Assembly (NCBI GenBank): GCA_018607725.1
Contig: JABBAY010000244.1
Location: 43,157-80,318 of the forward strand
Origin: K189A clade bacterium
GTDB taxonomy: Bacteria > Pseudomonadota > Gammaproteobacteria > Pseudomonadales > Azotimanducaceae
Direction of reading: 5' to 3'
DNA: 37,162 nt
Below, in pieces: positions 15,872-25,723 of this stretch (positions are counted from its first letter, which is position 1; every line of letters starts with the position of its first letter). The translations under genes were made by a program, and so were the position numbers. The notes below the pieces were generated by a model. The model was not told where the DNA came from, did no database searches, and worked only from the letters and a program-made list of their open reading frames with translations.

Positions 15872-18751
15872 ATGTCATTTTATACATCTTTAACCGGTTT
15901 GAACGCAGCAACTACGGAACTTGCTGTAACCTCTAACAATATCGCCAACTCGGGAACGTCGGGGTTTAAACGATCTGAAGCCGACTTCGGTGACATTTTC
16001 GCGACCTCACCTTTGCAGAAAGCCTCTAGTGTCATCGGTGCTGGTGTCTCGCTTAAGTCAGTTTCTCAGGAGTTTAGCCAAGGTAACATCGAGTTCTCAG
16101 CTAACTCTCTTGATCTGGCGATTACCGGCGATGGTTTCTTTGCTCTGGAGTCGCCGGATGGCACGAAAATATTCACTCGAAACGGTGGGTTCATGCTCAA
16201 CGAGCAAAACCAGATGGTCAACTCAGCAGGCCAAGCGCTTATGGCTCTACCTGTAGACTCGACGAACAAAGCTGACTTCAGTGAACCCCTTAGCGCCCTC
16301 GCGATACCTCGGCAAACGGTGGCAGAGTTTTCAGCGACTACAGAGGTTGAATTGGGCCTTAACCTGCCTTCTGACAGCGTGCCTATCCTCGAAGCGTTTA
16401 ATGCTTCGAAAGAAGAGACTTACCATAAAACAACGTCATTGACTGTTTACGGCGCATCAGGATCGAGCCATCTGGCAACAATTTACTATGTGAAAACTGC
16501 GGCCGCGACTGCAGATTCTCCGTTTAACAAGTGGCAAACCTATGTGTCGATCGACGGTACTGAGGTGGATCCACAGCTTATTCAAGCTTCCGACAAAGGT
16601 GGCGATTCATATTTCGTCAATAAATTTGGTGAAATAAAAACGCGATCAGAGCTTTTGGAATTGCAGCGTACCAGTTCGGATAGTGCACAATTTTTGATTA
16701 CTACTGGTACGGAATATAAAAAATATTCTTTTGATAACCTATCTTCGCCCGTTGAGTCTCAGCCCGCGACGGTCACCATGCCGATTTCTGATACAAGTAC
16801 TTATAAAGACAACTTGAATTTGACAAACAATCAAGATGGCGTGGATATCTCGTCATTTTCATACGCTCAGCTACAGAATATGTTTCAAATTTCTATCGAT
16901 CAATCTGAATTCGTCGATGTGGGCATCGAGCATTTGATAGGGCAAGACTTAAAATTATCAGGCTCTGAGATCGCCTTCGAACTCACTAACGTTCTGAATT
17001 CTCGCTTTGGCGATGAAAAAACCTATGATTTCTCTACTGCAACTGACGGTCTGCTTACCTTGAGTAGAGGCGAAACCGAGTATGTAAACGGTGCTTGGAG
17101 TGCTCTCGAGTCAATTGATATCGATATCAGAGCTCTCATGACAACGGCCGGATTTGATCCTGACACTGATCAAATTAACCCAGATCAATTGACTTATCTC
17201 GTTAATATGCACCTCGAAGCGTCCGCTAATTTTTCAGATGTTACGGTGACTCGAGACAACACCAACAAAGGATTTCAATTTCTTCAATCTGACTCAACGA
17301 AACTATCTAACCTGTATTTGAGTAATAGTGATGGTGTTTTCGATAGTGTTTTCAAGGTAGGGTCTGCAGTTGCGTCGACTGATCCTGACGTGCCGCCAAC
17401 ATTTGGTACGCAAATTGTACCCTTGTCGAATGATTCCGATATCTTGCTTCTCGAAAATGTCGTTGCAAACGGCGATAACGAGCGAGTGATCAGAGACCAG
17501 CGCTTTGGTATCAAAGTTACGTATTCCGATGGAAACTTCCTGGTTAGTTCTGGCTCTACGGGTGATGATTCCAGTATCGAAGTGAGACTGAACACGGATG
17601 GTAATGGACTCTTAACTAGTGCATCGACGTTAGCCGAAGAATTGTTGGGCATCTCTCAAACGGGATTTGTTGTAAATACTCAATCTAATCAAATCAATAA
17701 TCTTCCTACAGTGCGTGGACAAGCGTCCCAGCCTGCGATTGTGAACGGTGCGACGATGGGTGTTGACCCAAGAAAATCGTTTACCGTAAACGATGGTAAT
17801 AAGGATATGACTGTCATCATTGACGGTATATCGGCGCAATTCTCCCTAGAGGCTGGCCAGTACTCTATTGGCACCTTTACAGAACATATGCAGAGTAAAA
17901 TCAATCAGATGGGTGATAGTCTTGGCCGTACTGTATCCGGTGTAAAGGTGGACTTTAACGACGTTACCGAATCACTGATTATTACCGGCGCGACAACCTC
18001 GGATGAATCCTTTATACAAATTGCTGGTTCATCTGACTGGGGCCTTGAAGATATTGACGCTGCTTTTGGTGCGACGTCGACTTACATCAGCTTAGAAAAC
18101 GATTTGCAGGGAAACGCGGCCGTTTATGTTTCTCAAACTAAAGATGGTGAGTGGGTAGAGACTACCGATAAGGGTGAGTTTGACGAAGAAGATATTCCTT
18201 ATTGGTCGCCAATATTCTTGGACAAGGGTGAGTTAACCTTTGATACCAGTGGATCGATCGTATCTCCTATACGTGGTGCGACATTGAGCAGTGAGGAAAT
18301 TACCGGTACAGCCATATCTATTGGCTATAATCGTAGTACTCAGTTTAATGCGCCTTTCGCTGTACTCAGCCAAAGCCAGAATGGAGCTGCTGAGGGCAAT
18401 CTGGTCGGTGTAAATATCGGCGATGATGGTTTGGTCGTGGCAAGTTACTCTAACGGTTCGCAGAAGTCGCTAGGAAAAATAATCATGGCTAACTTCGCGA
18501 CTCCAAAAGGCTTGCGCCAAATTGGCGATGCGAGTTACTTCGAAACCTCTGAATCGGGTGCTGCCGACTATGGCGAACCTGGCGCCGCTGGCTTCGGTAC
18601 ATTGCGAGCTGGTGCGCGAGAACGCTCTAATGTCGACCTTACCGCTGAACTAGTGGACTTGATTACCGCGCAACGTAACTTCCAAGCGAATGCAAAGGCT
18701 ATCGAGACAAGCTCTTCGTTAACCCAGACAATCATTAATATTCGCGGCTAA
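15872..18751 (+). CDS. flgE: hook protein FlgE, oversized
   Basis: The product is 959 residues, about twice the usual 400-450. The N-terminal axial part is typical (SLTGLNAATTELAVTSNNIAN, then SLDLAITGDGFFAL), as is the C-terminus (VDLTAELVDLITAQRNFQAN). The extra sequence sits between the two halves of the outer D2 region: it begins near residue 235 (after YVSIDGTEVDP) and ends near 780 (before GELTFDTSGS). It is rich in Ser, Thr, Asp and Asn, and around residue 640-680 it contains a stretch like the flagellin hook IN motif. The insert would lie on the hook surface. No frameshift is seen. Confidence 0.95.
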   Translation: MSFYTSLTGLNAATTELAVTSNNIANSGTSGFKRSEADFGDIFATSPLQKASSVIGAGVSLKSVSQEFSQGNIEFSANSLDLAITGDGFFALESPDGTKIFTRNGGFMLNEQNQMVNSAGQALMALPVDSTNKADFSEPLSALAIPRQTVAEFSATTEVELGLNLPSDSVPILEAFNASKEETYHKTTSLTVYGASGSSHLATIYYVKTAAATADSPFNKWQTYVSIDGTEVDPQLIQASDKGGDSYFVNKFGEIKTRSELLELQRTSSDSAQFLITTGTEYKKYSFDNLSSPVESQPATVTMPISDTSTYKDNLNLTNNQDGVDISSFSYAQLQNMFQISIDQSEFVDVGIEHLIGQDLKLSGSEIAFELTNVLNSRFGDEKTYDFSTATDGLLTLSRGETEYVNGAWSALESIDIDIRALMTTAGFDPDTDQINPDQLTYLVNMHLEASANFSDVTVTRDNTNKGFQFLQSDSTKLSNLYLSNSDGVFDSVFKVGSAVASTDPDVPPTFGTQIVPLSNDSDILLLENVVANGDNERVIRDQRFGIKVTYSDGNFLVSSGSTGDDSSIEVRLNTDGNGLLTSASTLAEELLGISQTGFVVNTQSNQINNLPTVRGQASQPAIVNGATMGVDPRKSFTVNDGNKDMTVIIDGISAQFSLEAGQYSIGTFTEHMQSKINQMGDSLGRTVSGVKVDFNDVTESLIITGATTSDESFIQIAGSSDWGLEDIDAAFGATSTYISLENDLQGNAAVYVSQTKDGEWVETTDKGEFDEEDIPYWSPIFLDKGELTFDTSGSIVSPIRGATLSSEEITGTAISIGYNRSTQFNAPFAVLSQSQNGAAEGNLVGVNIGDDGLVVASYSNGSQKSLGKIIMANFATPKGLRQIGDASYFETSESGAADYGEPGAAGFGTLRAGARERSNVDLTAELVDLITAQRNFQANAKAIETSSSLTQTIINIRG

Positions 18752-18781
18752 GTTTAACAAGCGAAACCTAGGAGGCTCAAA

Positions 18782-19549
18782 GTGGACAGACTAGCATATA
18801 CAGCGTTATCGGCGACAATTAGCTCTGCTAGGCAGAGACTCGAGATGACCAACAACTTGGCTAATCTGAACACCATTGGGTTTAAAGTGACTGGCAATCT
18901 GCAGGACACCTCGACGGAAGTGCCAGGACTAGGTTTTCCAACGCGATTTCAGCCTGCACACGCCGCCAGTGAGAAGACTGGCGCGGTAGATCTTTCTCCT
19001 GGCCCTTATCTGCAGACGGGTAATGACCTTGATATTTCCATGAACGACGCATCGGTGCTTGGTGTTCGTTCAGCAATAGATCAAACCCTCGGCTTCACTC
19101 GTCGTGGTGACCTGCATATAACGCCGTCTGGTCTCATAGAAACGGGAAAGGGTAATCTAGTGATGGGCGAGTCAGGGCCGGTGACAGTGCCGCTTGGGCA
19201 AATAATTACTTTTGGTAGTGATGGATCGATCTATGCTCGAAACCCACTTACGCCTGAAGGATTACAAACGAAAGTAGGCGAGCTCATGCTCCGTGATGCC
19301 AGTGAGACCCGTCTTCAAAAGCGAGAGGATGGATTGTTTGAGCCGGCGGGTGCGCAAGTTGCAGGTGAAGACTTTGTCAGTGGCCCAAAGCAGGCTTCAA
19401 TAAAAACAGGCGGCCTTGAAGGGAGCAATGTAAATTCGGTTGCTGCTTTAGTCACCATGATGGATTTGTCGAGATCCTTCGAAATGCAAATTAAAGTAAT
19501 TGCTGAGATTAACGAATTAGACGAAGCGAGTAGCGCTCTAATAGCGTAA
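18782..19549 (+). CDS. flgF: flagellar rod protein FlgF
   Basis: The product is 255 residues from a GTG with AGGAGG about 8 nt upstream. Axial motifs are TNNLANLNTIGFK near the N-terminus and a C-terminal segment SVAALVTMMDLSRSFEMQ. FlgF is a minor rod protein linking FlgB/C to the distal rod. Of its paralogues it is the copy next to flgG and shorter than FlgE, which fixes the name. Confidence 0.95.
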   Translation: MDRLAYTALSATISSARQRLEMTNNLANLNTIGFKVTGNLQDTSTEVPGLGFPTRFQPAHAASEKTGAVDLSPGPYLQTGNDLDISMNDASVLGVRSAIDQTLGFTRRGDLHITPSGLIETGKGNLVMGESGPVTVPLGQIITFGSDGSIYARNPLTPEGLQTKVGELMLRDASETRLQKREDGLFEPAGAQVAGEDFVSGPKQASIKTGGLEGSNVNSVAALVTMMDLSRSFEMQIKVIAEINELDEASSALIA

Positions 19550-19610
19550 TAAATTTGTTCGTTAAAACGAGCTAGTTAGATCCAATAAAAAGATAGCGGG
19601 AGTAGGAATA

Positions 19611-20396
19611 ATGGATGCATCAATGTGGGTAGCAAAAACGGGCTTAACAGCTCAGTCGACTCGGCTCTCCGTAATTTCTAACAATTTGGCGAACGTAAGC
19701 ACTGTTGGTTTCAAGAAAGACAGGGCGATATTCGAAGATTTGATATACCAAAATATTGTTCAGCCAGGCGGTCAAACTGACGCGAACTCCGAGTCACCGA
19801 CAGGTTTGATGCTAGGAACTGGCACCCGTGTTGTAGGCACAGAAAAACTGCACATGCAGGGCAGCATGATGTCCACTGAGAATTCTCTTGATGTGGCTAT
19901 TGCAGGCGACGGCTACTTTGCAATCGAGCAAGGCGATGGAAGTACCGCATACACCAGAGACGGCTCGTTCAAGTTATCGGCAGAGGGTCAGATGGTGACC
20001 TCCGGTGGGCAGGTCCTGATTCCAGCAATTCTTATTCCTGCGGATGCATCTAGTCTCACCATCGGTCGTGACGGTATTGTTACCGCGGAACTGCAAGCTG
20101 GTGCTGGGGCGGTGCAAGTTGGCCAGTTAGAGGTCAGCCGTTTTGTAAACAATTCTGGGTTACAGCCCTTGGGTCGTAACTTGTATAAAACGACCGCAGC
20201 GAGTGGTGAACCAGTTGTTGGTATTCCTGGCGAGGCCGGAGTGGGGAGTCTTATGCAGGGCACTCTTGAAGCATCAAACGTTAACGTTGTTGAAGAGATG
20301 GTCAACATGATTGAGGCGCAGCGCGCCTATGAAATCAACTCAAAAGCAATTTCAGCTGCTGATGGCATGCTGAGATTCCTCAATAACAACTTATAA
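19611..20396 (+). CDS. flgG: distal rod protein FlgG
   Basis: The product is 261 residues, the usual size. The typical FlgG N-terminus reads MWVAKTGLTAQSTRLSVISN, with NNLANVSTVGFKKDRAIFEDL close by. The C-terminus has EASNVNVVEEMVNMIEAQRA and YEINSKAISAADGML. FlgG forms the distal rod that crosses the P and L rings. It starts 61 nt after flgF with GGGAGTAGG upstream. Confidence 0.98.
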   Translation: MDASMWVAKTGLTAQSTRLSVISNNLANVSTVGFKKDRAIFEDLIYQNIVQPGGQTDANSESPTGLMLGTGTRVVGTEKLHMQGSMMSTENSLDVAIAGDGYFAIEQGDGSTAYTRDGSFKLSAEGQMVTSGGQVLIPAILIPADASSLTIGRDGIVTAELQAGAGAVQVGQLEVSRFVNNSGLQPLGRNLYKTTAASGEPVVGIPGEAGVGSLMQGTLEASNVNVVEEMVNMIEAQRAYEINSKAISAADGMLRFLNNNL

Positions 20397-20407
20397 GGAT
20401 TAGAGTT

Positions 20408-21085
20408 ATGAGGTTTTCCTCGTTAGTGATTTTGCCAGTGTTATTATCGGGCTGTGCCTCAGTAGCGCCAGCCCCGTTTGAACGTACTGCTTATCCAAAT
20501 CAGAATATCCCCGTTGAGCAAACAGTAGTTCGTACGGGTTCTATTTTTGATAATGGCAATCGACTCTACCCGACAAGACGTGCCTATCAGTCCGGTGATA
20601 TCAAGGTAGGACACCTCATCACAGTTGTCTTAGATGAAACGACTCAAGCTTCTCGGTCGGGTAATGTCACTACCTCGCGTGCTTCGAGCAACGATGTGCT
20701 TGGTGTGAATCAGGTTGGCGCAATGGTACCAGGGGGCGCGTTTTTTCAAGATTTGAATCTAAGTGGAGCCAATATATCAAGTGAAGGTATCGGTACTGCT
20801 GGGCAAGAAAATTCTCTATCCGGGTCAATTGCTGCTGTTGTCGTTCAGGTTTTCCCGAACGGTAATTTGCTGATCGAAGGCGACAAAATGCTGACGCTGA
20901 CTGAAGGCAGTGAGTACATTAAGTTAAGCGGTGTAATACGTGCCGTAGATGTTCAGCCGGACAATACGATCTTATCGCGGCGAATCGCTAACGCCCAGAT
21001 TTCCTATAGTGGTACAGGCGATCTTGTTGCTGCGTCAAAGCCAGGTTGGTTAACCAGGGCGCTTTATGAAGTGTGGCCATTCTAA
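20408..21085 (+). CDS. flgH: L-ring lipoprotein FlgH
   Basis: The product is 225 residues with a short lipoprotein signal (lipobox LLSGC, Cys at about 16). The conserved L-ring core is visible: GSIFDNGNRLYPTRRAY, VGHLITVVLDETTQAS and FPNGNLLIEGDK, ending near GWLTRAL. FlgH forms the outer-membrane L ring. Its TAA stop overlaps the flgI ATG (TAATG), indicating coupled translation. Confidence 0.97.
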   Translation: MRFSSLVILPVLLSGCASVAPAPFERTAYPNQNIPVEQTVVRTGSIFDNGNRLYPTRRAYQSGDIKVGHLITVVLDETTQASRSGNVTTSRASSNDVLGVNQVGAMVPGGAFFQDLNLSGANISSEGIGTAGQENSLSGSIAAVVVQVFPNGNLLIEGDKMLTLTEGSEYIKLSGVIRAVDVQPDNTILSRRIANAQISYSGTGDLVAASKPGWLTRALYEVWPF

Positions 21086-22242
21086 TGAAAATATTAAATA
21101 TCTTCTTAATAAGCATTTTTTGTAGTGTATCGACGACCGCTTTTGCAGATCGTGTTAAAGATTTAACTGATGTGGGCGGTGTTCGATCAAACCAGCTAGT
21201 CGGTTACGGATTAGTCGTTGGCCTAGGTGGTACGGGCGACGGTAAAGACCTGCCATTTACTGGGCAAAGTTTGAAGTCTTTTCTGTCGGGGCTGGGGGTC
21301 AGTGTTGATGGTCCTATTTCGGAGTTCGATCTCGGTGATAGCCTTCGCGATTTAGCTGGCCAGAACGCCAGAAAAGATTTGAAGCTGGAAAATGTTGCGG
21401 CAGTGATGGTGACAGCGGAGTTGCCGCCGTTTATTAAGCCGGGTCAGCGAATTGATATTAATGTGTCGGCAATCGGTGTGGCTAGTAGCCTGCGTGGCGG
21501 TAATTTGATTATGGCGGAACTCAAGGGTGTGGATGGCGAAATATACGCATTAGCACAGGGCCCATTGACGGTAACTGGTATATCTGTCAACGCCGCAGGT
21601 ACGAGTGTCGAAATTGGCGTGCCTACGTCTGGTCGAATTCCCAACGGTGCAATCGTTGAGCGAATGGTAAAGACCCCATTTGGCTCTAGTAGCCATGTGG
21701 TTCTGAATGTTCGAGACGCTGATTTCTCCACCAGTAATGCTATAGCAAATATGATTAACGAGACTTTTGGGTGGGGGACTGCAGAAGCATTAGATAGCGT
21801 GTCTGTTGTCCTTGCTGTGCCTGATGATGGTCGGCAACGTGTCGCATTTATGAGCGCTGTGGAAAATTTGGAAGTAGTGCCAGGAGAGCCAACCGCACGA
21901 GTGATCGTTAACTCAAGGACTGGAACCGCTGTCATTAATCGCAGTGTCAGGGTAACTGCCGCCGCCGTTTCGCATGGTGCAATTACAGTGCGTATTAACA
22001 CAGACAATGAGGTAGTTCAGCCAAACGCTTTTGCTGAGGGAGAGACCGCCGAAGTAGCAAACGCAGATATACAAGTTACAGAAGGCGGTGCGGGGAATAT
22101 GTTTATGTTCGAATCAGGCGTGGAACTTAGAGATATTGTCGATGCAGTTAATCGAATCGGTGCTACTCCCTCATCGTTGATTGCCATCTTGGAAGCGCTA
22201 AAGCGCTCTGGCAGTCTGCGCGCTGAATTAGTGGTGATATAG
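21085..22242 (+). CDS. flgI: P-ring protein FlgI
   Basis: The product is 385 residues from the ATG at 21085, which overlaps the flgH stop; the frame is open from a GTG at 21073, but the shorter form gives a clean signal peptide (cleavage after TTAFA). P-ring signatures are DRVKDLTDVGGVRSNQLVGY, GLVVGLGGTGD and the C-terminal SLIAILEALKRSGSLRAELV. FlgI builds the periplasmic ring with help from FlgA. flgJ starts directly after its stop. Confidence 0.97.
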   Translation: MKILNIFLISIFCSVSTTAFADRVKDLTDVGGVRSNQLVGYGLVVGLGGTGDGKDLPFTGQSLKSFLSGLGVSVDGPISEFDLGDSLRDLAGQNARKDLKLENVAAVMVTAELPPFIKPGQRIDINVSAIGVASSLRGGNLIMAELKGVDGEIYALAQGPLTVTGISVNAAGTSVEIGVPTSGRIPNGAIVERMVKTPFGSSSHVVLNVRDADFSTSNAIANMINETFGWGTAEALDSVSVVLAVPDDGRQRVAFMSAVENLEVVPGEPTARVIVNSRTGTAVINRSVRVTAAAVSHGAITVRINTDNEVVQPNAFAEGETAEVANADIQVTEGGAGNMFMFESGVELRDIVDAVNRIGATPSSLIAILEALKRSGSLRAELVVI

Positions 22243-22611
22243 ATGGAAGTTTCAACCGGATTCTATGATATCACTGGTCTCGCGAAGTTACGTCTAGAAG
22301 CTACGACGGATGAAAATGCTGCTGCCAGAAAAGTGGGTACTCAGTTTGAAGCGTTGTTCTTACAGGACATGCTCAAATCAATGCGCGCTGCCAGTGAGCC
22401 CTTTAAAGATGAAAATTCAGAGTCTAGTGAAGTGGATGCCTATCAAGAGATGTTTGATAAAGAAATATCAATATCGATGGCGGATCGCGGTTCACTGGGT
22501 GTTGCTGATTGGCTAGTTAATCATTCGAACATGATCAGTGGAAAACAAGAGTCCAGTGCGAAATTAGCGGACGGCTATAAAACAGACATTACAACTATAA
22601 AAACGCGCTGA
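22243..22611 (+). CDS. flgJ: rod-cap protein FlgJ, single-domain form
   Basis: The product is 122 residues: only the rod-binding half of FlgJ is present (KVGTQFEALFLQDMLKSMRA, then YQEMFDKEISISMADRGSLG). The glucosaminidase/muramidase half of enteric and Vibrio FlgJ (total about 310 residues) is missing. The ORF ends cleanly and no trace of the enzyme domain follows in the 114 nt before flgK. FlgJ caps the rod during assembly; the wall-cutting activity must come from another gene. The ATG follows the flgI stop with no gap. Confidence 0.93.
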   Translation: MEVSTGFYDITGLAKLRLEATTDENAAARKVGTQFEALFLQDMLKSMRAASEPFKDENSESSEVDAYQEMFDKEISISMADRGSLGVADWLVNHSNMISGKQESSAKLADGYKTDITTIKTR

Positions 22612-22725
22612 AGATTATTTTCTTTAAGCTCTCAGTGTTGAAGTAGAAAAGAACAAAAATTTGGTTTTTAGTAAGTAATAGTACGGTCTAAAAATACAAG
22701 CGAATCTATTTAGTGTGAATTTATT

Positions 22726-25710
22726 ATGCCCGATTTATTGTCTATAGGCACATCAGCGACGCAGCTTTACCGTCAAGCCTTATCGACGGTGAGTAACAAT
22801 ATCGCCAACATGACTACCGAGGGATATTCTCGGCAGGAAATTGTGAGTGTTGAAAATTCCCCGAGTCAGCAGGGAGTATACTATCTGGGAACGGGTGCTA
22901 CGGTCGAAACCGTAACTAGGGCCTTTGATGCGTTTGCTGAGGATAATGTGCGCAATGGCGCCAGCGAGTTAGGTTTTCAGCAGCCAACTATTCAGTATGC
23001 GAACCGCATTGTCGACGTCATGGGTTCAGAAACTGGTGGGCTGTCTGGCGCTATGGACAAATTTTTCGCAAGTGCTAATGAGCTTACAACCAATCCAAGT
23101 TCCAGTGTTCTGCGAACAAGTTTTTTAGCGACGGCGGACTTTCTGGCTTCTAGAATGACGTCTATTTCTGAACAGTTAGAAACTATTGGGTTGGAAGCGG
23201 CCGCGGATACAGATGCTGGTGTCAATAAAATAAATGGCATTTCAGAACAGTTGGCTCTAATTAATGGGAAACTCCAGCAAAAACTGACAGAGGCGAGACA
23301 GCCGCCGGGACTACTAGATACACGCGACCAACTTCTCCGGGAGTTGTCAAGCCTGGTCAAAGTTGAAGTTAAGATAGCGACTTCTGGTCAGGCGGACGTT
23401 CTTCTTGCTGGCGGTGGAAATGCGTCGAGCCTAGTTAAGGGTCAAAATGCGAGTGTTCTGCGAGTCGTTCACGGCGAAAATGTCGTCGACCGTTCTATCA
23501 TTACATTAGAGATGAAGGGCCCGCAGTCCACAGGGCAGCAATACCAATTGCCAGGACTACAGGGTGGTACGGTTGGTGGATTACTAGATTTCAAAAATAG
23601 CGTGTTAAAGAACGCAGTTGAAGATTTAGATAATTTTGCTAAAACATTTGTGACCGAGGTGAATGATCTGCATCACGCTGGGGTCGATCTAAACGGCAAT
23701 TTAGGTGGAGACATTTTTCGAATCGATCCTGTCGTCGGTGTCGAAGCGCTGACAAGCGGTTCGCTAGGTAATATGACTGTTAGTGTCGTAACTGGACAAA
23801 CAGCTTCTAACGAAAAAATTATGGTCACATGGGACAAAGACAATAACGGATTTATCGTAAGTAAAAATGCTGAAAATAGCTTTTTTGCGGTCGACGGATC
23901 GGGTGAAGTGCAGTTCCATGGCTTGAGAATTCAAAATTCGAATGACCTGCAGGACGGTGCGGTGCTGGCGTTAACTGTGACGGACCGACCCGCCAAGTTC
24001 ATGACGATGGTGATTGAAAATGAGAACGAAGTAGCGGCTGCGAGCCGTTTAACGGCGACCTCATCGATTAATAATAGCTCAGCTGCTCTTGCGCAGGTTG
24101 AATATTCTAATGCAAATCCCAGATCTAGCGTCGTTCCAGCTGGGATGCTTGACTTGTCTACGGCCTCAGTTCGTAATTTTGATGGGGTAGTGAATTTTAG
24201 CAGCAGTCAACCGTGGGCGCAGATTTCAGCCGGTACGACGAGTTTTAGCGTTGAATTGCACCCAAGCGAGGCGAGCTCTGTGCAGCTACAGCTCGTGACT
24301 GCAAATGGTGTGCAGTTATTAGGCGGAACCATCGCAGAAGCGCAAGCCCTGATGAGTAACGAGTTTTTCGATTCGTCAGCTATTTACAGCGATGCAGCGA
24401 TGCAAAACGCACCCACTTCAAGTTATCGCGATTTGGATATCGTTTATGGTTATCGAGCCGAAGCGGTAATCGGTGCGGCAGATACTATAGTGACCGTTAA
24501 GTCTGGCTCAGTTCCGTTGCAAACTAACGTTGGTATCGGCGCCGAAACGATTGTTGGAGACGGCGATCTGCGTCTGAATGGTGTTGAGCTTTCTGAGTTA
24601 ACGTTACAGGCTGGCGATGAACTGTCGGCACTGGATGTTGCATCGTGGTTAAATCTGCAGAGTGATGCAACTGGCGTTTCAGCAGAAGCCACTAATCTGA
24701 TTAAAGTGGATCCGACTAACCTGGCTTTAGGCTCGAGTTTGGTATTGAACGGTGTGCGCGTAGTGGGGGCTGAATCAGCGCTTAATGCGACCGCATTGGT
24801 CGAGCTCATTAACGATGTGAGTACGGATACCCATATTGATGCTTATATCGATGCAGAAGGTCAGATCAATTTGCTTAATCTAGCTGGGCACCAAGGCGAA
24901 GCCTTTGCTTTATCCAGTACGGATGTCGATGGTGAGAATACACTTGGACTATCGTCGAAAAAATACTCTGGTCAATTGGTCCTGACTGCGACGGATAGTA
25001 TCCAGTTTGATTTGGTAACGTCTGGAAGTCATATGGGCAAGCCCGCGGACCTGGCTGCGCTAGGGTTGTCGACGGGTCTTTATTTCTCAGGGACTCTGCC
25101 AGAAGATATGGCGATTTTGGTGTCAGGGGCTGGATCGGGTAGTACGCCAATTATTGCAAAGTCGAGTGAGGTTATAGATCCTAGTAGCATGCCACGGGTG
25201 ATGGAAGGAGCGTTTTCAGTATCTTTTCTTGATGATGGTACTTACATGATCACTGATGTTGGATCAGGTTCCATTGTTGCTAATCGAAATTATGACCCAA
25301 TAGTCGGGGTTCAGTACGGCGAGATTACAGTTCGCTTTGATTCGGAGCCTGTTGCTGGTGATGAATTTCTTATAGAGCCGACAGAAGTAAGTTCTGGTAG
25401 TAACGGGACGATTGTGGCATTGGCGAGTCTTCAACAAGAAAAGGTTTTCACAGGTGGTAATACGTTTTCTGGCGGCTATATAAAGATTCTTAATGATGTA
25501 GGCTCTAAAAGTTTTTCCGCCACGATAGCCAAAGATGCTTTAGAAGTCGTCTATCAGCAAGCCGTGGAAAAGCGAGATTCAAAAGTTGGGGTCAGCTTAG
25601 ATCAAGAGGCGGCATCCTTAATTCGCTTCCAACAGGCATTTCAAGCGGCCGCACAAGTTATTCAAACATCCTCAAAGTTGTTTGATACCATTCTCAGCGC
25701 AAGCAATTAG
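22726..25710 (+). CDS. flgK: hook-filament junction protein FlgK (HAP1), oversized
   Basis: The product is 994 residues, against about 550 in Salmonella. The N-terminus (LLSIGTSATQLYRQALSTVS, then NNIANMTTEGYSRQ) and C-terminus (SLDQEAASLIRFQQAFQAAA, then QVIQTSSKLFDTIL) are typical. The middle is expanded and carries at least two stretches like the flagellin hook IN motif (near LRLNGVELSELTLQAGD and LVLNGVRVVGAESAL). FlgK joins the hook to the filament. No good ribosome site precedes the ATG, but the family N-terminus fixes it. Confidence 0.95.
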   Translation: MPDLLSIGTSATQLYRQALSTVSNNIANMTTEGYSRQEIVSVENSPSQQGVYYLGTGATVETVTRAFDAFAEDNVRNGASELGFQQPTIQYANRIVDVMGSETGGLSGAMDKFFASANELTTNPSSSVLRTSFLATADFLASRMTSISEQLETIGLEAAADTDAGVNKINGISEQLALINGKLQQKLTEARQPPGLLDTRDQLLRELSSLVKVEVKIATSGQADVLLAGGGNASSLVKGQNASVLRVVHGENVVDRSIITLEMKGPQSTGQQYQLPGLQGGTVGGLLDFKNSVLKNAVEDLDNFAKTFVTEVNDLHHAGVDLNGNLGGDIFRIDPVVGVEALTSGSLGNMTVSVVTGQTASNEKIMVTWDKDNNGFIVSKNAENSFFAVDGSGEVQFHGLRIQNSNDLQDGAVLALTVTDRPAKFMTMVIENENEVAAASRLTATSSINNSSAALAQVEYSNANPRSSVVPAGMLDLSTASVRNFDGVVNFSSSQPWAQISAGTTSFSVELHPSEASSVQLQLVTANGVQLLGGTIAEAQALMSNEFFDSSAIYSDAAMQNAPTSSYRDLDIVYGYRAEAVIGAADTIVTVKSGSVPLQTNVGIGAETIVGDGDLRLNGVELSELTLQAGDELSALDVASWLNLQSDATGVSAEATNLIKVDPTNLALGSSLVLNGVRVVGAESALNATALVELINDVSTDTHIDAYIDAEGQINLLNLAGHQGEAFALSSTDVDGENTLGLSSKKYSGQLVLTATDSIQFDLVTSGSHMGKPADLAALGLSTGLYFSGTLPEDMAILVSGAGSGSTPIIAKSSEVIDPSSMPRVMEGAFSVSFLDDGTYMITDVGSGSIVANRNYDPIVGVQYGEITVRFDSEPVAGDEFLIEPTEVSSGSNGTIVALASLQQEKVFTGGNTFSGGYIKILNDVGSKSFSATIAKDALEVVYQQAVEKRDSKVGVSLDQEAASLIRFQQAFQAAAQVIQTSSKLFDTILSASN

Positions 25711-25723
25711 GCAGGGCTAAGGG

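Noticed and set aside
21444-22007. 187-residue minus-strand ORF inside flgI
   Set aside because: Antisense to a conserved gene; Thr/Ala-rich low-complexity translation typical of a shadow frame.
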